Source: Rhabdornis inornatus
Lineage: Eukaryota > Chordata > Aves > Passeriformes > Rhabdornithidae
Assembly (NCBI GenBank): GCA_013397075.1
Contig: VWZS01004363.1
Location: 1,719,194 to 1,783,193, forward strand
Direction of reading: 5' to 3'
DNA length: 64,000 nucleotides
The notes under the pieces are model-generated. The model did no database searches. It saw nothing but the letters and a program-made list of their open reading frames with translations, and was not told the DNA's origin. The translations under genes were made by a program, and so were the position numbers. Positions within the stretch are counted from its first letter, which is position 1. Each line of letters begins with the position of its first letter. Below are positions 34,531 through 49,617 of the stretch, piece by piece.

Positions 34531-37500
34531 GGCTCCTTACCTTAAGAATGGACCACACAGTTGCACTGAAAATGATTGAAGGCAACATAATGAATAAAGC
34601 AACTGTGCAGAGGAATACTTCTGCTCACAAGAAAGTCAGGATGAGTCAGAAGTGAAGAGAAGGAATGGCTGAGGTATAGTTCAAAATCTATTGCTAGAAA
34701 GTATCTGTCATTTCTAATACATGGCAAGTGGTATACAATTTTAAATGTAACTGAGAAATTATCTTAGCAAGATAAAAAGATGTCATAAAATGTACTTTCT
34801 CAAATGAGAAACTTCTTTGCCCAGTGCTGCTTTGATTATTTCTGTCTTACACGTTTTCCAGAATCATCAAATTCTTTGCAACAAAGGAACCCCTCATGAC
34901 CTGGATCTTTACAGTGATGCTTGGTGGTATTATCTTGAAAAGTTTAATTTGCTTCTAGCAGAAGTCAGACCCTTTTCTCTGAAAGACACAAAATGAGAAG
35001 GTAGTCGCTTACAATTAATTCCTTCACTGTCTCCTTCTTCCTCGTAGGTCATAGATGTATCTAAGACATGAAGAGGGATGCTGGCATAAGACAAATGGCT
35101 TAAGTTCACATTTCAAACTTGTTTCTTTCTTCCCTGATAGACAGTTTTAGTGCAGAGGTGCTCTTATTGAAAAAGAAAAACAGAAAAGCACTTACTGAAA
35201 AAGAAGATCGATGATCTAGCATCAAAGATGCAAAGCTGAAGGGTTTCAACTCAGTTGTGAAGTCAGGCAGATCTTTCCATTACTTCATAGGCAGTGCCGT
35301 GTATGCACTAAAACTGTAAAGCTCTCAACTTCTGTAACAGTACAGACTGAAGATACTGCATAAACAGATATGCAAAGAGACTTGATTCCATAGTAAGAAT
35401 CCTTTTTATAAATAATCTTTGAATCTTATTCTATTTTCCTTTAGTATGGCAGTAAGAGTATGAAGTCCTGAAGTACAGTCTTGTACAGACAAACATACTT
35501 TAAAAGTTTTGTCTCAGAGAAGGAAAGCCTCTGAAGCCTATTTTGCTTTAAAATGTGGTTGAAATTTGGTTTTCTTGATAAGTACTTTGGGATACATGTT
35601 CAGCTAGCTATGTGGAGAATTAGCAGTGCAAGTCCCATTAGTGCTAAAGCTACTACTAATTCCCTGCACATCATACTGAATATTTACATCTTTGTTTAGT
35701 ATTTAGATGAGCCATGATAATATTGCTTTCTCCCTGCTGCAGTTTTCTGTAATATTAAAAGGGAAAACATAAACATGTAATAAAGACAATTTTTAGTTAA
35801 ATCTGTTCAATTCTATTTAAAAGATAATATAACTACAGTTTGAATTAATCTCTGAATTGTGACTAAAATGGCTTCATTTCATATCTTGGAAACAGCAGAT
35901 TGGATTAAAATTCTGTGGGCACTGTGAATGTAGATTATTTCTATGTGTGGAAAAGCTCTGAGTTTCAGAGAAGCTTTAGAGGAGCATTAGCTTAATGGTG
36001 GGGTGGTACAGAGAGTGAGTTATATTAGCAGTTTTATATCTAGTGGCAAATACTGTCCACAGGATGGATTTCAGTCGTTTATAAATGGTTGTCTTCTACA
36101 TCAGCTGCAGACAAGTAAAACACTGGGAAAACAACTCTAATTGTTGTGTGACTGTGTTGGCAATATTGCATATTGATAGCACAGTTTGAGGAACATGATT
36201 GGATCTTATTTTCAATCTGATGCTTCCTGCTGAGGGTTATGTCTGAGCTGGAGAGCAGTCCCAAAGTGAACAGGAAGGAGGTGATCTACACAAGATAGTT
36301 TTTATGAGCCCTAGGCTTCGAAATAAACCAAGACAACACTTCTCTCAAGCCAAGTGCTAGTTATCTTTCTTTCACAGGTAGTTTCTTGGGTTTCTTAGTT
36401 GGTCCTTTCAGTTGTAATTTCTAATGTGACTCTCATTATCTTAGGATTTTATTGTGGGTTTTACTGCTCTACTACTACTGCTATACTTATTACTGACTTT
36501 TCCAGTCTCTTGCTATGTCTAGAACAGAAGTATGGCTCAACAGAAATAGTTGTCATCATTTTCCCAAGAGATACACCAAAAATGTCGAGGGAGGGAGGAT
36601 CCAGTACCTCAGGAGATCATCACTGTTATTCCTCTTGATTTCTCTTGTGAAAAATAATCAGGTTCTCTTCACTAGTCCCCTTCACTCCTCAGTATCAGGC
36701 CTTGGAAGCAAATGGGGAATCTGCCAACACTTTCACTTCTAGTACTGGAAAATTTAGAGGTGAGGCCAGGACAAGTTTGATGTGGAGGGTTTCTAGGTAT
36801 GGGGGTGGCAAGAAGCAGGCCAGACGTGATGCAGTTCCTGGATGAGAGCAGGAACCTGATCTGCATGGCAAAAGGACTACAGTGAGGGTAGGAATGAGTT
36901 CAGACTCCATTTGTTTGTCTGGGAAGTATAGAACATATATGGGAGGAAAGTAGTTCAAGACTCAAGCTAGAGTGAGCATTAAAATTTTGCACTGGTTTGT
37001 TTTTAACCTAATGCTGTGTGGGTTAAACTTCTGGTTTAGGGCTGTAACTCAGGGCTTTGTCAAATTAGAGTTTGGCTCTCCTAAAGATGATTCTTAGCTC
37101 TTTAGTGAACCAGATGAAAGTTTGCCAGGAATTTAAAACTGCTTTGTGATTCTCAGGACTGTTTCAGAGCTGATCACTAAAGAAATTTCGTGGGACTAGT
37201 TGAATCTTGGTCTCAGTGTTCACCTTAAAGAGCAGAACTTGACGTTCTGATGCAATAAACAAGATTCCTGTAGCAATCCCTGCTTTAAGCTCCAATTACA
37301 CTGTAAGATTTATGTTAACACATACATTTCTGCCATTTCAGGAGTACCTTCAATATACATTTCAGGACAACAAGTTAGTCTTTCATGAACTCCCTCACTG
37401 TAACCCTCTGCCGTCTATGACTTTCTTTCCAGGATTGCAAGCATGGAGCATGAAAAGCTGTCCCACCGATTGATGCTCTTCATGCAACACCCAGCTCTCT

Positions 37501-40500
37501 ACCAGTGGTGGCTCATAGGAAAAAGGCTGCATGCAGATACAAGTGGAGGAGCAGTGAAGTGACTCGTGTTTCCTGTGGAAGTCTGTGTTCACAGGTAGCT
37601 CTGCAAAGAAAGAACATAAGTGGGATGGTAGTTTGGCTCTGCATCCTTTGGATAAGGAAGGAGTTTTTCAGGGAGCAGTAGGATGAGCTTGCTGATTGGA
37701 ATGCTGGGATCTGCCATCTTCCAGCCCACACCTTACATGTGTTTCTTGTTATTAATAGCCTTGTTCTTTACATTGCCACCCTCAGAATACTCTGCCACTA
37801 GTCTTTTCTCTCTGTCCTTCTTGTTTCTTCTCCAGCTCTGTTACCCTATGGATGACTCATCCCAAAAGCTTTTCCTTCTTTCCCACTGTCCCAATGCCCT
37901 GGGTCTGTACTGCACTTCAGCAGTGCTAAAAGCATTCATAACAATACATAACAAGGACAGTACTGTAAGGACAGGAAGAGGTCTCAAAGATATGCTTTCA
38001 CCACCACTCTTAGCAGGGTGGAGTCTTCAGCAGTTTTGTTCTATCCACTTCAGTTGTTGAAGCAACTTCCAAAGACCAGGCAAGCTGCAAGATATAGTAA
38101 CATTTCAGAAGAAAATGGTATGAAAAGTTAAAATTTTATTGTCAAATGTTAGATTGATGTAATTATAGAAATGCATTTATTTCATCTGTTTGTTTTATTC
38201 TTTTGTGGGTTTGTATGTTATAAAAACTGGAAACAACAGAAATTCAAACTATACAAAACTGTTTGACTCTTTTAGCAATATATAATTTCATTAGCATGAG
38301 GCATGAAGAATGCAGATGTTATGCTTTAAAACTCATATTTTTCAATTTAAATTTCTCACATAATTGGTCACATTTTATCACAGTAAGTGGGAATCTTGCC
38401 ATTAATTTCAGTCACCAATATTTGACTCATTTAGGAATAAAAAAATATCCTATTTCAGTGTTCACATATTGGAACTCAAGCAAAATATCTTATCATGATT
38501 ATACAGCATAGATGTGTACTTTAGAATTTAGGTTGGGTTGGGGGTTTTTTTGCTTCACGATGCAGGTGGGCTCTGTAGTTTTTGTAGTGTTTCTTCCCTA
38601 GATTGATGTCCAGTCTCTCAGCAACCCTTCAATAGACATTTTCTGCTAAGGCAGAGTGTTATTTGTCACTAAGTGCATGTGGATACAAACTGAATCATCA
38701 AATCAGGACTTAAAAAAGCAAGAGAAAGAGAGAGAGAAAATAAAGGTGATTGCTCTATACAAGACAATTAACATTGGGACCTTTACAAAATGGGGAAATG
38801 GTAATTCCTAGAAGATGAGTTGGATATTCATGGACACAAGCAGATTAGCTGCTGTTACAGATAGTGCCAAACTGAAAGCTTTTGTAGTTTTTTACTACCT
38901 GCTACTTCATTTAATCATTTGCAGCAATGAGGAGTGACAGTAAAGGCACATACAGGAAAAGCAATGTGATAATGTGTATATATGTATTGCACGACATCCG
39001 TGAATACACCAGAGGTTATCCACCATCTACTGCTACACTTCTGCCTTATAAGAGAAAATGGAAGCAGAGTCTGAATAAAAAGAACAGTGGGAATCAATCA
39101 ATTTCCTGCCGATGTGCAGACATCTCTATTGACAATCTTTAGCAAAACTACAATATGTTGTCCAAGATCTGTGTTTGGCAGAGATGGCTGATGAACCCTC
39201 AGGTGGTGTGCTGATTTTTTATATTTAATTCTAATTTTTTCCTCTGACGTAGGCATTGTTGCTATGGTCTGTGACCCAGCTCCATCTTAGCTACATAGAA
39301 GGTTTTGAGAGACTGGGCAGCTGTTGGAAACATTGACTGAAAGGTGATTAGAAAGAAGGGGAATTTTATCACCTAATACTGAAATTGCCCTGACACTCCT
39401 TGTGTGTAGAATTTTTACCACAGGCTTCCGGGCTGCAAACCTAAATAGCATAGCTCAGATGTTCAGCTCAGAGGGGGAGTTTGATGACAAACTGAGTGTG
39501 CAAGGTGAGGGAGAACTGTAAAACCAAAAGATGATCAGTCAGACAAAAGCAAGAGGCTGAGGCCAATGGGAGTACCAAGGGAAAGAAGAAAATAGTGAAA
39601 CCAGATTTCTGGGTGTAAATCTGGTTGTAGTGTAATCCCCATCATCCCAGCTATAAGGTAAACACACTTGGAGTATTTTTTTGGGTCAAAAAGTGCTCCA
39701 ATTTAAAAAGAAAGGGTATTTTTAAAAAAGGCAGATGCTTAGAAAAGAGAGGCCAAGTGAGGGGTGCAGCAGGGATATGGGTGACCCTGGTGCAGCAGGA
39801 CAGGTGAGGGCAGGTGTCCTGAGGTGCAGGACCTCAGGGCTGTGCCACCTGAATTCCAGCAGCAGAGCAGGGCTCACCTTCAGCCTTTACTTTGATGAAG
39901 GCATTGATAGGGCTTTCACTCTTCCCTGTTTGTCTTGAAACTTGGAAAGGATTTTCTTCTTTAAAATCTCCACTTTTCCGCTGTTATTTGGTTGAGCCCA
40001 CCCGGTGGGGTCTGGGGGACAAAGCATAAGATTTGTTTGCCTAGAAAACCTGGCTAGAGGGGACATGAAATAATATTATAGATGTCCATGGCACAGGTGG
40101 CTGAAGTAGAACAATTTGAAGAGAAAAATATGTTCTTGGGCTTAAACAAGATGGATTCCTGTGTCAAAAAAAGCATATTTTCGTGTAATTGTGGACTATA
40201 TCATAGTGCTAATATGGGGAGAAAAATGGGGAGAAAAAAGTTTCTTCAGGCACAGAAGATTCTTCTTCACTCTTATTTCGTAACTTCTAAATGCTTGACT
40301 ACAGCTACATAACTTTTTCAACAATTTTTTTCTGAGTGTGTGAAATACATGTATAGAGTACAGCAACTGTTCAAGTGTGAATTTATTTTTAAATAGAATT
40401 GACTCCTTGTATTAGTATAGGTGCTATGGAAGTAGAAACATTTCTGTATTATCACCATCTATCTTTTGAAAACGAGATATATATTTTTACCTTAGCAATT

Positions 40501-43500
40501 CTTGTAGCAAGGTGGAGGCAGTTTTACAATAATCTGAATATATTTCAGGTGTGCAGTTCATTTTTGTACCTAATGAATAACTCTGTGCCCAAGTGGGTGG
40601 ATAGAAAATAAGAAGCTTTTGGATTAGATAGAGAAGGTGAAACATGTTACATTTATGCACGTAACGTAGATATTTCAGTACATTTGATAAAGTCCCTGTT
40701 AAATACCATTTTTAATGCATGTGATGGCAATCAGTTTCCTTTGAAAACCGTGATTCCGGGGGTGGGGGGAGAAATGTCTGTACCTTTCTGAAACGAATAC
40801 AAGTGTTTAGTTTAATTAAAGCAGAAATCACATTATTTTGCAGTCAGATTTCTCCTGTGGCCCCTGCGGTGCTGTAGGAAGCGATGGAACAGGAGCTGGC
40901 ACAGGCTGAAAGGACTGCCAGCAGAGTGGGTGCTCACTGATGGGGCAGCACTCGGGTTCTCCTGCACCCACTGGAGCCTGGCACTTTTGCTCTGAAGCTG
41001 CCCCAAAAGACAGGCTACCAAACAGTTTGTTCACACACACATTTGGTAATTAACAGTGAAATGATGACTAGGAGCGCTGAGGCAAATTAAGAAGCACGTT
41101 ATCAAGAGAGTGCTGTGGAAATGGTCCAACAGTCTGCACCAGGGAGGCTCAGGCACAGAACAGAAGGAGACCTGCAGAGATGTCTGAGGTTGCACATTGG
41201 AGTCTTCTGCCCCATTCCCATGCAAAAGGATGGAGAGTCCAAAAGCACCTGCCAGTCCTGCCAGCTGGGAGGTCTCAGCTCAGTGCAGACAGCTGCTGTC
41301 CCTGTTGCCCAGCTAACCAGCAGCTAACCAGCTGGAGTTTGGGAAACAAGATGCTCCCTAGTTACTCAGAAGTCATCTTTTGGGAGGACTACAGAGCTTT
41401 ACTTCTTTCAAGCAGGCCCGTTCGTGACCTGGTGTGATGAAATTCTCTGTGTTCTTTAGCGCTTCCTTGGTAAAACCAGCAAAAATGGCTCCTTTATCTG
41501 TAAGGGACATTATGTTTGATATAGAAAAAGTAAGCATCCCTTGGGAATTACCTGTGGTGGCTGCTCTTCCATTATTTTCTCTAGACCTTCCTTTGGTAAC
41601 AAAGAGGGGCCCTTCATTCGTCAGAAACATTTTAGGTTGATACAGATTATCTGGAAGAAAAAGAAACATCACATACAGCAATCAGGGTGGCATTGATTAA
41701 GTTGTGCTTTTTTTTTTTCTTCACTTGTGTGATTTTGATATAAAATATGAAACATGATTCCAGTAAACCACTTCTGAAAGATCCTGTGGCCTCAGAGCTT
41801 ATATTCTTTCTGTGTGCTGTGCCTTTTAGAGCGATTTCATCCAGCCTTTGTATCAGCTTCCACTGAATGTCTTAGAAATGTTAAAATCATCTAATTCAGC
41901 ATTATTTGATTGCTGCATATCAATACAGAAAACAGTGCATTGCAACATTCTCGTCCTTTGTGCAAAAAAAAAAAAAGCAGCATTATTAATGAGAAAGAAA
42001 AAAAGGAAGTATGCAATAAATTCAAGAGGCTGTTCATTTAAACAGCTTCTAAATGAAACATTTGCACTTCATGAATAAATCTACATCCTGGTGCCTGATA
42101 TCTGAAGCAAATCTTGACACACCTTGGGTATCTTCATGTTTGGGAGATGGATCCAGTTTTAAGGGTAAATCTGCCACCTTCCACAGGTTTGGCTCTCAGT
42201 ACTCTCTTCTCAACACGATTGCATCATAAATTCTGCACTCAGTAGTTCATGCTTCTGGAATGAATGAATCCTGGGAAGGAGACACAGCAGAAGGAAAACA
42301 TATATGCTATTTCTTGGCTTCCAGGTCCCATGTGAGCTATTAATTACAAAGCAATCCTAAGAAAGAATGCCAATATCTCCGTATAGCCTCCTTACCAAGT
42401 AAACTTTGTTCAGAATTCACATACACCATTAAAATTTAGAAATAATTCCAACATATTGAAATATTAATTTTAAATGCATTGACCTAGGATAGTATAACAG
42501 AGGGTGAGGCATGGGAAAGGGAGAAGAAGTACCAGGGGTAGCAGTGCATGACAGAGATGGATTGCTCTTCTCAAGACTTGCCTGTTTTCCTGGTGGATTG
42601 GAAGATGCTCTCTCTCATGGAATATATGCCTTGGCCACAGCAAGTGGGGGCCTGCTGCCCAGGCTCAATACATCCATAGTCTATGCAAAACAACTAAGTC
42701 CCAGCCTCAGAGGGTACCAGCAATTTTTAATCAGAGTTAGATTTAGTATTTTCAAGTCTTCAGATTATTTCCCTTTTATCTCAGACAGGGCTGTGGTCAA
42801 GCCGTTGTGTGGAAAACATTATTTAAGGTTTAGGGAGGGACTGGTAAACTGATGTTTGTAGAGGAATGATTCTAAATTTTAGGATGAGCATGAGAGAAGG
42901 AGGAAGACACTCTTTAGATCATCCTTTCTTCCCCTGACTGATAACCAATTACCACAATTTTGAAACCTCATGATTAGTTTATTTATGTTTTCAAAGTTGC
43001 CTCTGGAAAAAGAAAATAGAGACAGAAATTTGATTTTAAAATTACTCATCTCCAAAACTGATGGTATTTAGGATGCACATCAGTGAAAAGGTAGCGCTTG
43101 AAATAAACTGTAACTGTGATGCATATCAGGGTAAGCCTCAGAATTTTCCCAGATATTCTGAAAAGTCTGGAAAAAGAAATGGGTGCCTGGGGCCCTGCTT
43201 AGGCATCTGTTTGCCATATGTTTTCACTAAGGAAATGAAATAAAATGTCAGAAAATCTGCAAGAGGTAAAATGTAGGAGGCACCAAACTAAAAATAGCAA
43301 GGCTTACATGGAGACTGGACAGCTGGGTCTTCATGGGCTCAAAATGGAGTTCAGCTAATGCAGTTTTTACCAAGTGCTTCTGAAGCACAGTGGTGCTGGT
43401 CCTCACAGATGCCACAGCTGATCCATGGATCTCCCCCAGTCCCAGAACAGGGAGGAAGACTAGATTGATTGCCACAGTTGGATACCGGATAGACTAGAAC

Positions 43501-43584
43501 CGCAAGTTAGAAAGTTATGCGTGTCGGAGGTGCAGGTGACAGACATGAAGAGAAACACTACCAAACACGGGGTGCAGGCTATCA

Positions 43585-43592
43585 TGACGTCA
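43585..43592. promoter_or_regulatory. CRE-like palindrome TGACGTCA
   Basis: A perfect 8-base CREB/ATF consensus in a locally GC-richer patch. NR4A genes are classic CREB targets, but this site is about 15 kb downstream of the NR4A3 terminal exon, so any link is speculative. Confidence 0.25.
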
Positions 43593-45814
43593 CCCCGGGA
43601 GAGAGAAATGTCAGTGTGTACTATCTGGTACAGACCACTGGCAGTGAAATAAAGCAAAATGTTGAGGGCTCAACTAGATGGGAAACCACTGGAAAGACAA
43701 AGGAGCACAGGGTAAAAATGCTGAATTATGGGAACAAAAGAAGAGAAAACTTGGAGCAACAAGTGGGAAACAGCACAGAAATTGGAACATAAATATGTAC
43801 AGTAAGGTGCATAACTGTATACAAAAGCTGTACACAAAGTCCATTAAACCTATTAAAAGCTAATATACTGTGTCCTTCAGAAAACAGGCAATCCAAAGCA
43901 TTTTATTGCTGTTGTGGCTATCAGTGTTATTCCTCAACTCTAGATTTGGAGCTGGTGAAACTGGAACAGCTCTGTCAAAACTAATAGAGACAGCAGCTTG
44001 CACCAGCAGGAAAATCGAATCTTGTCTGTTTGCACGGAACCTTTGTCAAGGTGGTGTGTGATGAGATTGCTCTGCTGTTTCCTAAAAATAGAGTAACTGG
44101 CTGTCAGTCATGCAGTGTCAGCATGGATGTTACTAGGACTGGATGGACCGTTTAGTCTTTTTGTTGTTATTCACAAATCTTTCATTAACTGATCTTCATT
44201 CCTCAGGATAGATTCATTTTTCAAGGACCTCACCTGAAAATTTAGAAGGAAAATGTTGTCAGTGCTTGTGAGTTGTTAACTGTGACTAGTTGCTGCTTGT
44301 GATGTATAATTTGTCACTTCAATTGCATTGCAGTTTTTATGCTCCATGATGGGACACATAAATTATTATGCAAATTTAATCAGTGGAAACTGTAGGAATG
44401 ACAAAATAATTCACTAATAGATGGATAGGAACAAATTCCTGAGTTACATCCTTTTAGTTCCATATAATATGATGTTTAAAATCCATGGATAAATGATTTA
44501 AAGTACAGGAATGTGAATATACTGTATGAGGACAGTCATCATTGTCAACTAGAGCAATAGTTGTGAACCAAAATAAAGTTGTATAAGACAAAACAAAGAA
44601 GGTTTGTTTTACAAGACCTGCATTCCATGTAATCATATTGATTATTGTTAAATGCACCTGAAGTGTTGAATTCTATGCTGTGGGCTTCTAAATGAAACTT
44701 CTCATTATGTATCCAGGTTCAGCATCTGAATAACACATCTATATTTTCCTGTATTATCTCTCTGCTCTTTTAAAATATTTGGAATACACTGGCAGTTCAG
44801 AGGTCTTTGAGGTTTTTCCTATTTTCCATGCTGTGTTTCCCTCTAAGCTGCTTGATTTGTATGTCTGTAATTGCAGCTGACTCTGCATCATATTTTTATT
44901 CATTCTAGATGCCAAGTTTTCTGGACCATCTACAGTGTTTTATTGGGCAGATTTATCCTTCTGCTTCCTTCTGAAATCAGAAGAGAAAGAGTAATGAACA
45001 CATCTGTCTTTTCTTAGCCTCTGTTCAAAATTGTAATGCCTGTTTCTAGCAATGGACCAATATTTGGTGCAGAAATTTTTTACTCTGTTTCTTGCATGTT
45101 CCTTCTAACTGTGTTCCGTTGATCTTTTCTGATATGGCTGTTTTTAGCAGGGTACATTTTTTTTAAATTCGCAGTTTACTGCTATTATCCTTTTTCTGCA
45201 TTCTGTATGTTTGTATTGCTAATGTTTGACTAGAAATTCTGCATCATCTATATTTCACAAATTTTTTCTTCCCCAGCATGAATTCTTTCTACTTGCAAAT
45301 TTGCGTTTTGGTTGGTGTTTTTTTTTAAATACCCAGTAGAATGTTCTTGAACAATTTCCAGTTCTTATTAATATTTCCCACATTAAATTGATGTTCCTAG
45401 CATGTTAAAGCAACAGGGTTTCTTAAGCTAGGACAAATTGTCCCTTTCTGTTTCTGAGTGGTATCTCATTCAATGTGCATGAAGCAGATGAGAGAGGGTT
45501 GTGATTACAGGTAGCCAAGTAGGCAGGCCTTTACCATCTTAAAGTGTCTGTATTGTCTGCAAAATGCCTGGGAAGGGAATGGTCCAGTGGGATGCAGGAA
45601 GAACACAGAATTTCACTAATATAGGTATGTAGTTTCTAAGTAAATAAATATATGTATGTAGTTTATACATAAATATGTGTATATTGGGGGTGCATGCTCA
45701 AAAATTTTTTAGTGATAAGGGCTCACAAAAACAAAAGTCTAAGCTTTTGTTTAGACCAGTGCTTGATGAGTAAGCAGACTTAGGTTTCAGTGATCCTAAA
45801 GTTATGATCAGCCT

Positions 45815-45885
45815 GCACAGCCCATTTCTGGTTTGACCTGGCCACTGTCAGGAAGCTGGGCTAGATGGACCTTCCCTTGGAACTA
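45815..45885 (+). mobile_element. Possible CR1/L3-like LINE tail remnant
   Basis: AGCTGGGCTAGATGGACCTT resembles the conserved 3' end of ancient amniote CR1-type LINEs. Too short and diverged for certainty. Confidence 0.4.
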
Positions 45886-47099
45886 TCACAACACCTTATG
45901 CAGTCTTAATCCATAAAATTAAAACCTTCTGCAATTGTGGATCATCTGCAGCTTTCTGACAATATATGGGTTTTGATTTAAACTTATTTTCTTCCTCTTC
46001 CCTCCCCACTGAATTACTATCTTTTAAATGGTCCAGTCATAAATCACCCTTCTAATAAGCCATATTGAAAACAAACACATTATATGATATTTTATATATT
46101 TTTTAAAACCTAGTCTGATTGTAACAAATACACAGTTACAGTGGCATCCTTTGCTTTATATGTTATGACATGAAGGTTTCTGCGACTGGTTTGGACTCCA
46201 CTGACTTGATGGTGACAGCTCTTCACAATACAGGGGGGACTACAATTTGAGATTCAAATCAGTAGTCCACTTGCAAAGAGTTCCTATGGTCTAGAAATTT
46301 ATAGGTTTAAAACCAATATGGAGCCAATAACCGGACTCTTATTTTCGGGCAGACTGATAGAAATGCTGTCCATTGCAGCTTCATGTCCCTCTCTCTCTCT
46401 AAGTTCAGAAAACACAGTAATTTTGGGAGGATTTTACTTTTTTAGGCCATCTTAACATGCCTTCTAGCCCTGCAAACCTGATGGGTTTTGCAGTCCTGGC
46501 TGAGTCTGATCGAAGCTGACATCTGTGGGCTTCTGTGAGGGATGTGGGAAGAACGTACTAAATATGTCAAGTTAGAGTCTCCCCAAGCAATTTGATGATT
46601 GTTAGTCCAAAAGCACCACTTTGGAAAACTATGCTGACTCATGGCATGAGAGGGGAAGGATATATTTTTTAAAGCAGTGGGCAAATACGGTAGGATCTGG
46701 ATTAACTTCTTAACTTTCCCAAAGCTGACATGCACAGAACCAATCTCTAAATGTCTCTGTCCATAAAAGTTCTCTCCATACAGCAACTATGATATTTTTT
46801 TCCTCTGTCTCTTTTCATTTGTTGTAAATGTCTTTGAACCTGGAGGTGCCTATGGATGTCTCCAGTTATGTAAGTGAAGAGAACTTGGCACAATGGGCCC
46901 CTTATTTCAACTTGGAGTTCTGCATGCTACTCCTGTGCAAATAATATATGGCAATAAGATTCCAAAAAGTACCCATAGCTATTCTTGCTTCTATTTGATG
47001 CTATGGGTATGCAGCAGATGGAAAAATTTGGCCAAAGTATCCTGACAGCAAATGGGTAAATAAATGCTATTAATAGCGTTTCAGACCTGTATGGAAAGG

Positions 47100-47500
47100 A
47101 CAAGAATCACAGAACCACAGTATGTCTTGGAGTTGGATGGGACCTTTAAAGATCATCCTGTTCCACATCTCTGTAACAGGCAGGAACACCTTCCACTAGA
47201 CCAGGTTGCTCAAAGTCACATCCAGCCTTGCCTTGAACATTTCCAGGGATGGGAAGTGGTCTTTTGTCTAAGCCTTCTTTCTACATTGAAAATATGCAAT
47301 CAGGTCTCTGTGGAGCCTTCTCTTCTCCAGGCTGAACAACTCCAACTCTCTCAGCCTCTTTTCATAGGAGAGGTGCTCCATCCCTTTGATAATTTTCATG
47401 GCTCTCCTCTAAACCCTTTCCTACAGGTCCATGTCCTTCTTACACCAGGGACCCCATAACTGGATAGTTGGAGCACAGACAAGACCCCAACCTGGGAAAA
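47100..47500 (-). mobile_element. CR1 LINE 3' fragment, minus orientation
   Basis: Starts AGAATCACAGAACCACAGTA, then GGATGGGACCTTTAAAGATC, CTAGACCAGGTTGCTCAAAG, TTTCCAGGGATGGGAAGTGG and CCTTCTCTTCTCCAGGCTGA. A clear avian CR1 3' end on the minus strand. Confidence 0.95.
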
Positions 47501-47768
47501 CCAGGCTAGTTTTAAGCCAGATGAGCTTCTTGCTGTTTCTCCTCCCATTCACATGATCCCTGCCCTGGCCCAAGGAAGGGAAGGCGCTGCAGAGGGAAGA
47601 AGTGAGTGTGGTGTGTTGGTGTCCCTGCTGCTGACAGTTGTTCTGCACTGTGCTGGTCACATCTGCAATGCTGCAGCCTAAATGATGCAGCAGCCCAGAT
47701 AGAACCAGGCCTTTACTTGGGCTGCAAGAGTAATGCAGTATGGAAAAGTGGAAAGTGCCAACACCAAA

Positions 47769-47826
47769 TAGTATTTTACACCATATTTATTTGATTATAG
47801 TATTTTCCACCATATTTATTAGATTT
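47769..47826 (+). repeat. 29-base imperfect tandem repeat, two copies
   Basis: 47769-47797 and 47798-47826 both read TAGTATTTT, then ACACC or CCACC, then ATATTTATT, with a few mismatches. A local duplication. Confidence 0.85.
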
Positions 47827-49617
47827 CAGGGATTTTTCCTGCCTCTGAGAGTCCAGTAGCATGATTCTAAAGCCTTTTAAGGTTGCATTAAGAACTCCAT
47901 CTCATAGGAAGAGAGGCTGATTTGGAGGCTTGGAGTAAAACAAACTTTTTTTAGAAAGTCTCATGTTTCATAAGAGAATTTGAAGATTTAATTGAAGTTC
48001 ATTACATATATTTTTATTTATATATTATCTATATTTATCTTTGTTTTTAGCTTCTCAGGTTCAGCCATCCTTGTTAACTTACCTTGAAGAATCTTTCACT
48101 GAAAGCTATAACTTAAGTCCAAAGTGGGTGTAATTCTGCAGCAGAACGTGCGATGGATCCTGGTTCCCTTTCCAAAAGACTGAAATGTGCCAGCCTGCCC
48201 AGTGGATGGAAATACTTTCCACTGTGCTTCCCTCAAGAGATCAATTTAAAACAGAGTGTCGTTGCTTCTGTAAAATTTGAACCCAGAGGCCTCCAGCTTT
48301 GGCATTTTATTTTCATTATTTAAATTTGTTCCCCAACTCCTTGATTTCAAAGGGGCAGCAGTCCACCAGAGTTTCCTTTAGCAATCAGACAAAAAGCAGA
48401 TGTTCGTGCTGAATATTGCACAGCTCTGTACAGCAGGCAGGAAACTTCATGTAATAAAATTACTCAGTGTGGAAATTCTTGACTGTGGCCCAGTTCACAG
48501 AGCTTGCAAAAAGCTCTGTCATGGGTTTGACCATGCCCTTTGAAATTAAGGATAGGGGGAACAAAGTTAACATGCAAATAAGGTCCCAAAGGCTGAAGGG
48601 CTCTGGGTTCAAATTTCTCAAAAGCATTAGGACTAGGTTTTAAAACTGATCTTTGCAGTGAACTGCAGCAGGAGGCATTGTCAAAAACTGGGCAAGCTGG
48701 CATAGTCCAGTCTTTCCTCAAAAAACAGTGAGGCAAACATAAACTTCTGAGGCAACAGACTTTTTTCAGTTAAAGGCTTTCTTTAGATGTTAATGTCAAC
48801 TTTCTCAGTGTCTGTGGGAGTACAGAGCTTCTTCCAATGGTTCACTTTTGACTTGAATGTCCAATCTAAATTTTCTTTTTTTAACACATCATACTATTTA
48901 TTTCAATAAGATCTTCTTATAAAGTATAGCAATTCTTCCCTGGTTTCAACTATAATCTCCTAAAAAGATTCAGTGATTTACCATCAAGAGCAATTTTCAA
49001 TTCCTTCATACCTTATGAGACATTTTTCCAGAATTTAAGGGTTTTTTACCTCCCCATCACATAGGGAAAGAATGGTGATCAGACTCAAAATTTATTCTTC
49101 AAATAGCCATTTTCCATTAATAATGTACAAAATCCTTTCTGTATTAGAAAAAGTGGTATTACTTCATCTGTAACAAAGATGATTCAGGTGGTTCCATTAT
49201 TTTTCTCTTTCTATCTAGTAATTTGTAGTGTCTTGGAGTATAAATATATTCTATCCAATTTGATTTATCATATTCCTTTCCTTAGATTTTTTCTCATTGG
49301 TTTTGTTTGGTTGTATTTTTTATTGGGAAGGCAGTTTGACAACCAGCTGGGACTTGTCTTCAAGTGAGCTGCAGAAAGGGAATCCTTTACTTAGAATGGT
49401 AGACACTTCTCTTTCTTACCCTGAGCATCCACAATGAAATAAAACCTCCCCTCTTGCTGGTGATGCCATCACAAATTTACCTTCTTCCTTTGTTAACAAA
49501 TGAATACATTTTGCTTTTTGAGAGGCTCAAAAGTTCACTACCAACACAGGGCTTGATTAGACTTTTAAGATAAGACTTTTGGACACTAACCCAATTGGAT
49601 AACCATAATACATAATT
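47827..49617. other. Intergenic, nothing recognised
   Basis: AT-rich spacer between two CR1 copies, with short unconvincing frames only. Confidence 0.6.

Larger units (their letters stand above)
34531..47099. other. 12.5-kb intergenic interval without recognisable genes
   Basis: AT-rich single-copy-looking DNA. I checked the longer open frames, for example 37683-38060, 42511-42852 and 43517-43792 on the plus strand. None has a recognisable domain, consistent splice context or family match. Small features inside are a purine-rich tract near 38710-38735, a CRE-like palindrome at 43585 and a CR1-like scrap near 45820. The interval lies downstream of NR4A3 and could hold its regulatory elements, but nothing in the bare sequence proves that. 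Confidence 0.5.

Noticed and set aside
43517..43792. 91-codon plus-strand open frame with a TGACGTCA upstream in the frame
   Set aside because: No recognisable domain, splice context or family. The composition is not clearly coding, and a single CRE-like 8-mer is expected by chance every few tens of kilobases.
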